NCBI GenBank assembly: GCA_013815405.1
Contig: JACDGF010000030.1
Span: 1 to 9,676 of the forward strand
DNA: 9,676 bases
From: Caulobacteraceae bacterium
Lineage (GTDB): Bacteria > Pseudomonadota > Alphaproteobacteria > Caulobacterales > Caulobacteraceae
Direction: 5' to 3'
Both the position numbers and the translations under genes were made by a program. The notes beneath the pieces are model-generated. The model was not told the origin of the DNA. It saw only the letters and a list, made by a program, of their open reading frames with translations, and searched no databases. Below are positions 8,126 to 9,676 of the stretch, in pieces (within the stretch, counting starts at the first letter, position 1; each line of letters opens with the position of its first letter).

Positions 8126-8794
8126 ATGAGCGACGAACGCGACACCGGTCACGATCATCGGCATGCGCACGACCACGACCACGACGGCGAGGGCCAGGAC
8201 CCGCCGTCCGATCTCGCCTTGCGGGTCAAGGCGTTGGAATCCCTGCTGGTGGAAAAGGGGCTAGTCGACGCCGCCGCCCTGGATGCGATCATCGACACCT
8301 ATGAGCACAAGGTGGGGCCGCGCAACGGCGCCCGGGTCGTCGCCCGTGCCTGGACCGACGCGGCCTACCGGCAAAGATTGCTGACCGACGCGACGGCGGC
8401 GATCGCCGAACTGGGCTTCGGCGGGCGTCAGGGCGAGCACATGATCGCGGTCGAGAACACGCCGCGGATCCACAACCTCGTGGTCTGCACCCTGTGTTCC
8501 TGCTACCCGTGGCCGGTGCTGGGCCTGCCGCCGGTCTGGTACAAGTCCTCGCCCTATCGATCCCGGGCGGTGATCGATCCGCGCGGCGTCCTGGCCGAGT
8601 TCGGCCTGGAGATCGGCGAGGATGTCGAGGTCCGCGTCTGGGATTCGACCGCCGAGGTGCGCTACCTCGTGGTTCCCGAGCGCCCCGCCGGAAGCGAGCA
8701 TCTCGCCGAGGAGGCGCTGGCGGCGCTGGTCACGCGCGACTCGATGATCGGGGTGGGGCGGGCCGTGCCGGCGCCCGAGGCGCCCCGCCTGTGA
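8126..8794 (+). CDS. nthA: cobalt-type nitrile hydratase, alpha subunit
   Basis: Nitrile hydratase (EC 4.2.1.84) converts nitriles to amides; the alpha subunit carries the metal. The metal motif is VCTLCSC (ligand cysteines 121, 124, 126); Thr after the first Cys marks the cobalt type, Ser the iron type. The sequence around it, [21 protein letters not shown] (127-147), is the family signature, and the C-terminus [24 protein letters not shown] is standard. The last two motif cysteines are normally oxidised to sulfinic and sulfenic acid. The N-terminus is unusual: His at 9, 11, 13, 15, 17 and 19, mostly alternating with Asp, ahead of the usual [12 protein letters not shown] start. GGGAGG (8111-8116) lies nine bases before the ATG, inside the repeat. 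The stop overlaps the beta-subunit GTG by four bases. Thiocyanate hydrolase gamma is the related alternative, less likely beside this beta subunit. Confidence 0.95.
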   Translation: MSDERDTGHDHRHAHDHDHDGEGQDPPSDLALRVKALESLLVEKGLVDAAALDAIIDTYEHKVGPRNGARVVARAWTDAAYRQRLLTDATAAIAELGFGGRQGEHMIAVENTPRIHNLVVCTLCSCYPWPVLGLPPVWYKSSPYRSRAVIDPRGVLAEFGLEIGEDVEVRVWDSTAEVRYLVVPERPAGSEHLAEEALAALVTRDSMIGVGRAVPAPEAPRL

Positions 8795-9450
8795 ACGGGG
8801 TCCACGACATGGGCGGCATGCACGGCCTGGGCCCGATCGACCCGGAGGTCGACGAACCGGCCTTTCACGCGCGCTGGGAAGCGCGGGTCCTGGCCCTGAC
8901 CCTGGCCATGGCGGCCTGGGGCCGATGGACCCTCGACGCCACGCGCCACCAGCGCGAGCTCATCCCCGGGCCTGCCTATCTGGCCATGAGCTACTATGAA
9001 AGATGGCTGACCGGCCTGATCGCGCTGATGATCGAGACGGGCCTGGTCACCCGCGCCGAAATCGAGACTGCCCGCACGGCGCCCCGCGCGAAACGCGCAA
9101 CACCTCCGCTGACCGCCGAACAGGTTCCCGCCGCGCTGATGCAAGGCGGCCCGGCGAGCCGCGATACGCCCGCGCCCCGGCGCTTCAAGGTCGGCGAGGC
9201 GGTGCGCGCCCGCACCTTCAACCCGGTCGGACACACCCGCCTGCCCCGCTATGCGCGCGGCCGGGCCGGCGTCATCGCCCGCGACCACGGCGTCCACGTC
9301 CTGCCGGACGCCAACGCCCACGGCCTGGGGGAGAGTCCCGAGAGGCTCTATGGGGTGCGCTTCGCGGCCCGGGACCTGTGGGGCGAGGCCGCGCGCGCCG
9401 GCGACAGCGTCCATCTCGACCTGTGGGACACCTATATTGACCCCGCCTGA
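8791..9450 (+). CDS. nthB: nitrile hydratase, beta subunit
   Basis: The beta subunit pairs with alpha, shapes the active-site pocket and supplies arginines that hydrogen-bond the oxidised cysteines. The GTG at 8791 overlaps the alpha stop as GTGA and gives the family N-terminus [19 protein letters not shown]; 219 residues is normal. The N-terminal helical domain runs to about 90 and includes [20 protein letters not shown] with Arg52, the expected active-site arginine. After a Pro/Ala-rich linker (95-130) comes the SH3-like barrel: [25 protein letters not shown] (148-162, second conserved Arg near 156), [23 protein letters not shown], and [10 protein letters not shown] at the end. An upstream extension of the frame exists inside the alpha gene and is not used. 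Confidence 0.94.
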   Translation: MNGVHDMGGMHGLGPIDPEVDEPAFHARWEARVLALTLAMAAWGRWTLDATRHQRELIPGPAYLAMSYYERWLTGLIALMIETGLVTRAEIETARTAPRAKRATPPLTAEQVPAALMQGGPASRDTPAPRRFKVGEAVRARTFNPVGHTRLPRYARGRAGVIARDHGVHVLPDANAHGLGESPERLYGVRFAARDLWGEAARAGDSVHLDLWDTYIDPA

Positions 9451-9676
9451 CAACGTCTCACCCGCCGCCCTGGCCGGCGCGCCCGACGGCGAGGACGGCC
9501 CGGTGTTCGAGGAGCCCTGGCAGGCCCAGGCCTTCGCCCTGGCCGTCCAACTGAACGGGGAAGGGGCGTTCACCTGGAGCGAATGGGCGGAAGCGCTGTC
9601 GGCGGCGTTGCGGGCCGGGGCGGGGCCGGACGGCGGGAGCGGCTACTACGCCTGCTGGCTGGCGGCGCTGGAGACC
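9437..9676 (+). CDS. nitrile hydratase accessory/activator protein (5' part only)
   Basis: This is the small third protein of nitrile hydratase operons, thought to help insert the metal or oxidise the cysteines of the alpha subunit (P14K-like in cobalt types). The visible 80 codons include GPVFEEPWQAQAFALAVQLN, then GAFTWSEWAEALSAALR and YYACWLAALE, the three conserved blocks of the family. The frame is open from a TTG at 9437, overlapping the beta gene by 14 bases, with GGGA about eight bases before it; this start keeps the Pro/Asp/Gly-rich leader common in the family. GTG at 9503 is an alternative start but would remove the residues before VFEEPW. The gene continues past the window. Confidence 0.85.
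   Translation, partial: MTPPDNVSPAALAGAPDGEDGPVFEEPWQAQAFALAVQLNGEGAFTWSEWAEALSAALRAGAGPDGGSGYYACWLAALET

Overview
The window is GC-rich DNA (roughly 70% by eye) from what looks like an alphaproteobacterium, most likely in or near the Caulobacteraceae (Caulobacter/Phenylobacterium/Brevundimonas type). This rests on the strongly GC-ending codons, the DUF6481 gene, the C-rich/G-rich 'CCCCCTCC...GGGGGAGGA' intergenic repeats and the general style of the proteins. It is an inference; no rRNA or marker gene is present.

Left part (1-1760): the N-terminal third of a GcvA-like LysR regulator leaves the window on the minus strand. A 21-bp perfect palindrome covers its ribosome-binding site and start codon. 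On the plus strand lie one or two tiny ORFs, then a secreted cyanophycinase (peptidase S51) with all its catalytic landmarks, closed by a hairpin and a C-rich intergenic repeat.

Middle left (1858-4321): two damaged genes face each other and meet at about 2190-2203. The plus-strand one is a hemerythrin/HHE-domain gene that loses its second half. The minus-strand one is the first ~58 residues of an MBL-fold metallo-hydrolase, which also carries a frameshift. The simplest reading is one deletion that removed the 3' ends of two convergent genes. The MBL remnant sits directly behind acetyl-CoA synthetase (acs), with its Shine-Dalgarno overlapping the acs stop codon.

Middle right (4624-7634): a thiolase, a DUF1003 membrane protein and a type II NADH dehydrogenase run on the plus strand with short gaps or an overlap, probably as one transcription unit. 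The thiolase is divergent from acs across a ~300-bp gap, so acetyl-CoA formation and acyl-CoA cleavage/condensation enzymes share a control region. The Ndh would reoxidise NADH into the quinone pool.

Right part (7721-9676): a small Ala/Lys/Glu-rich DUF6481 protein, a second and longer copy of the intergenic repeat, then a cobalt-type nitrile hydratase operon: alpha subunit with a strictly alternating His tract at its N-terminus, beta subunit, and the start of the accessory/activator protein, cut by the window end. The genes overlap by 4 and (with the chosen start) 14 bases. The ribosome-binding site of the alpha subunit is the 3' arm of the repeat hairpin.

I did not find a clearly new multi-gene system. 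The points most worth checking are the double-truncation junction, the palindrome over the LysR start, and the repeat that supplies the nitrile hydratase translation signal.
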